From Owenia fusiformis (lineage: Eukaryota; Annelida; Polychaeta; Sabellida; Oweniidae): 64,000 bases of DNA. This document shows positions 62,721-64,000 of the stretch, in pieces. The position numbers and the translations under genes are program-made. The notes beneath the pieces were generated by a model. The model worked only from the letters and a program-made list of their open reading frames with translations. It was not told the origin of the DNA and searched no databases. The first letter of the stretch is position 1; the number at the start of each line of letters is the position of its first letter. The stretch covers positions 1,245,730 to 1,309,729 of the forward strand of contig CAIIXF020000007.1 in NCBI GenBank assembly GCA_903813345.2. Direction: 5' to 3'.

Positions 62721-64000
62721 TTATGTACGGTTTATCGCTCTGAAGATATGCATATCTCGGTCCCTATAGTCCCACATGTAGATAGATATGCATATCTCTC
62801 TCTGGATAAACTCCCAAACCTCCCAGTACATAACTCATATTTATCGCATACGTGGACGTGTTTCAGGTACATAAAGCATGTTTATAAAGAATAAGAAGGA
62901 ACATGCTGCCCTCGGTACAGAACTATTATTTTAGCCTCAGGATAACCCAAATATCCTGAACCTCACATAATCATATACATGTAAGGATAATCTCTATACA
63001 TTCATTAAACAAATGACCTTGAAAAGATGTCCCCTCACCTTTTAGTGATCATCTAATGCAATGAATATTGCCATATGTGAAATAGTTCCTTTCATGTTCC
63101 CATTTAGGTTGACGATTTCCAGGCGAGTTTGAGCCATAAACCATCTGACACGCCATTTACCGAAATCGGATTAAAATACGAAAAAAATCTAAATTATATT
63201 CACTTACCCAAATTGCATGAGTTATACTCTAAAATAGACATTTTCATATATCAAATAATTTTTATCTGATTGTGATCAGCCGTTCAGTGTTATATGAAGG
63301 GTACAAGACGAATGGGTCCTGGGGCACTAATCAGAGACATATTGAAAACGATATTGTTAATTCAGGCGTATGATAAAACCACTGAGTCAATGATATGATG
63401 AATTAGCTGAGGTTTACAATACACTGTCTTCATTGTAGAACATGATTTCTATGTCAGACAACATAAATTATATTATGGTACCAAAAGTACGAACTCTTGG
63501 TAAAGGTTTTAAGTTTTATTTTAAAAGAATCCAGATGAGATTAGACCAATCAAAATAATTCAAAAATCTCGAAATCGGTTCGAATATCTCTTGCTCACAG
63601 CGTCGAAACTTAAAACAAGTAGTTTTCGGGAATCTCTCTCTAAATATATCTTATGCCGATTCATTTTTGACTTATGAAGTTGCTCGATCATCATTATTAC
63701 GAACTTGATGACTAAGTCGGCTGGTGTCATGCGTAAAAGTGCAAATGGTAACGGTGCCATGTCAGACATTCAACTGTTGTATTCTCTTTAAAGCAACATC
63801 GTGATTGCAGTTAAGAATCGTGTTTTGTTAAGTAGGTTCAATCGATCCGGAATTGTATCTCGATCGTTAATACCAGGTTAAGTCTGACATCTATTATACG
63901 AATACTACCTCTAAAGTAACAATGATATCGCGAGTACATTCACTCTGCACTCGATTACGCTGTTACCGAAACGGATCAGTGGGGTATTGAATCGATGATT

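Larger units (their letters stand above)
57241..64000. other. Gene-poor right end of the window
   Basis: Besides the MITE at 60694-61062 and the three-copy repeat near 62.3-62.7 kb I see no supported gene. A single CAGGGTATCTCAAAAATGC end-like sequence at 57736 resembles mariner termini but has no partner. ORFs in this stretch are short, lack splice context and have repeat-like content. Confidence 0.5.

Noticed and set aside
62520-62894. A 124-codon plus-strand open frame
   Set aside because: Its first half lies in a three-copy tandem repeat and it resembles no family; no splice or promoter context.
54243-64000. Search for the ERG PAS-domain exons on the minus strand
   Set aside because: No stretch resembling the KFIIANA or NDGFCELCGY blocks was found by eye; they probably lie beyond the right edge.

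Overview
The window is a piece of an animal nuclear genome. It is AT-rich, its genes are broken into many small exons with GT/AG introns, and it carries many DNA-transposon remnants and tandem repeats. The gene set points to a marine invertebrate. A lophotrochozoan such as a bivalve or brachiopod is my guess, from the style of the repeats, and is not proven. I see no bacterial, viral or CRISPR content.

Layout. (1) 1-4257, minus: an ecto-5'-nucleotidase (CD73/NT5E-like), eight exons, with the last C-terminal part beyond the left edge. (2) 5664-16520, minus: a complete ABCC5/MRP5-like ABC transporter, 19 exons and about 1520 residues, with an extra 185-residue Ser/Thr-rich glycosylated-looking loop. 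(3) 17436-24665, plus: a complete ACSF2-like acyl-CoA synthetase, 14 exons and 537 residues, head-to-head with the transporter across about 0.9 kb. (4) 27117-42012, and probably to 54242 or beyond, minus: an ERG-type (KCNH2/6/7) voltage-gated potassium channel. It has S1-S6, the pore, a cyclic-nucleotide-binding homology domain and the C-terminal tail. The N-terminal PAS exons are not in the window. (5) 57102-57240, minus: one good but unrecognised exon. From 57.2 to 64 kb I find no convincing gene.

The exon chains of all four genes were checked for reading phase by adding exon lengths, and they close exactly. The exception is the 5' end of the ERG gene, where the order of the first exons is inferred. 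The nucleotidase, which makes extracellular adenosine from AMP, and an MRP5-type exporter, whose vertebrate relatives export cyclic nucleotides, lie in tandem. That is suggestive, but chance neighbourhood is the default reading.

Introns and spacers hold a rich repeat set: two decayed Tc1/mariner-like elements with recognisable transposase relics, several small terminal-inverted-repeat elements, and a hAT-like MITE. There is also a 1.65-kb near-perfect palindrome with CAC ends and a 5-bp target duplication, and a 3.5-kb foldback-like repeat. Two copies are present of an element that packs long tandem repeats and ends in a hairpin. At least six separate tandem-repeat arrays occur. No wholly new system was found. 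The best leads are the palindromic element, the tandem-repeat-carrying element, the mucin-like transporter loop, and unusual pore residues in the ERG channel.
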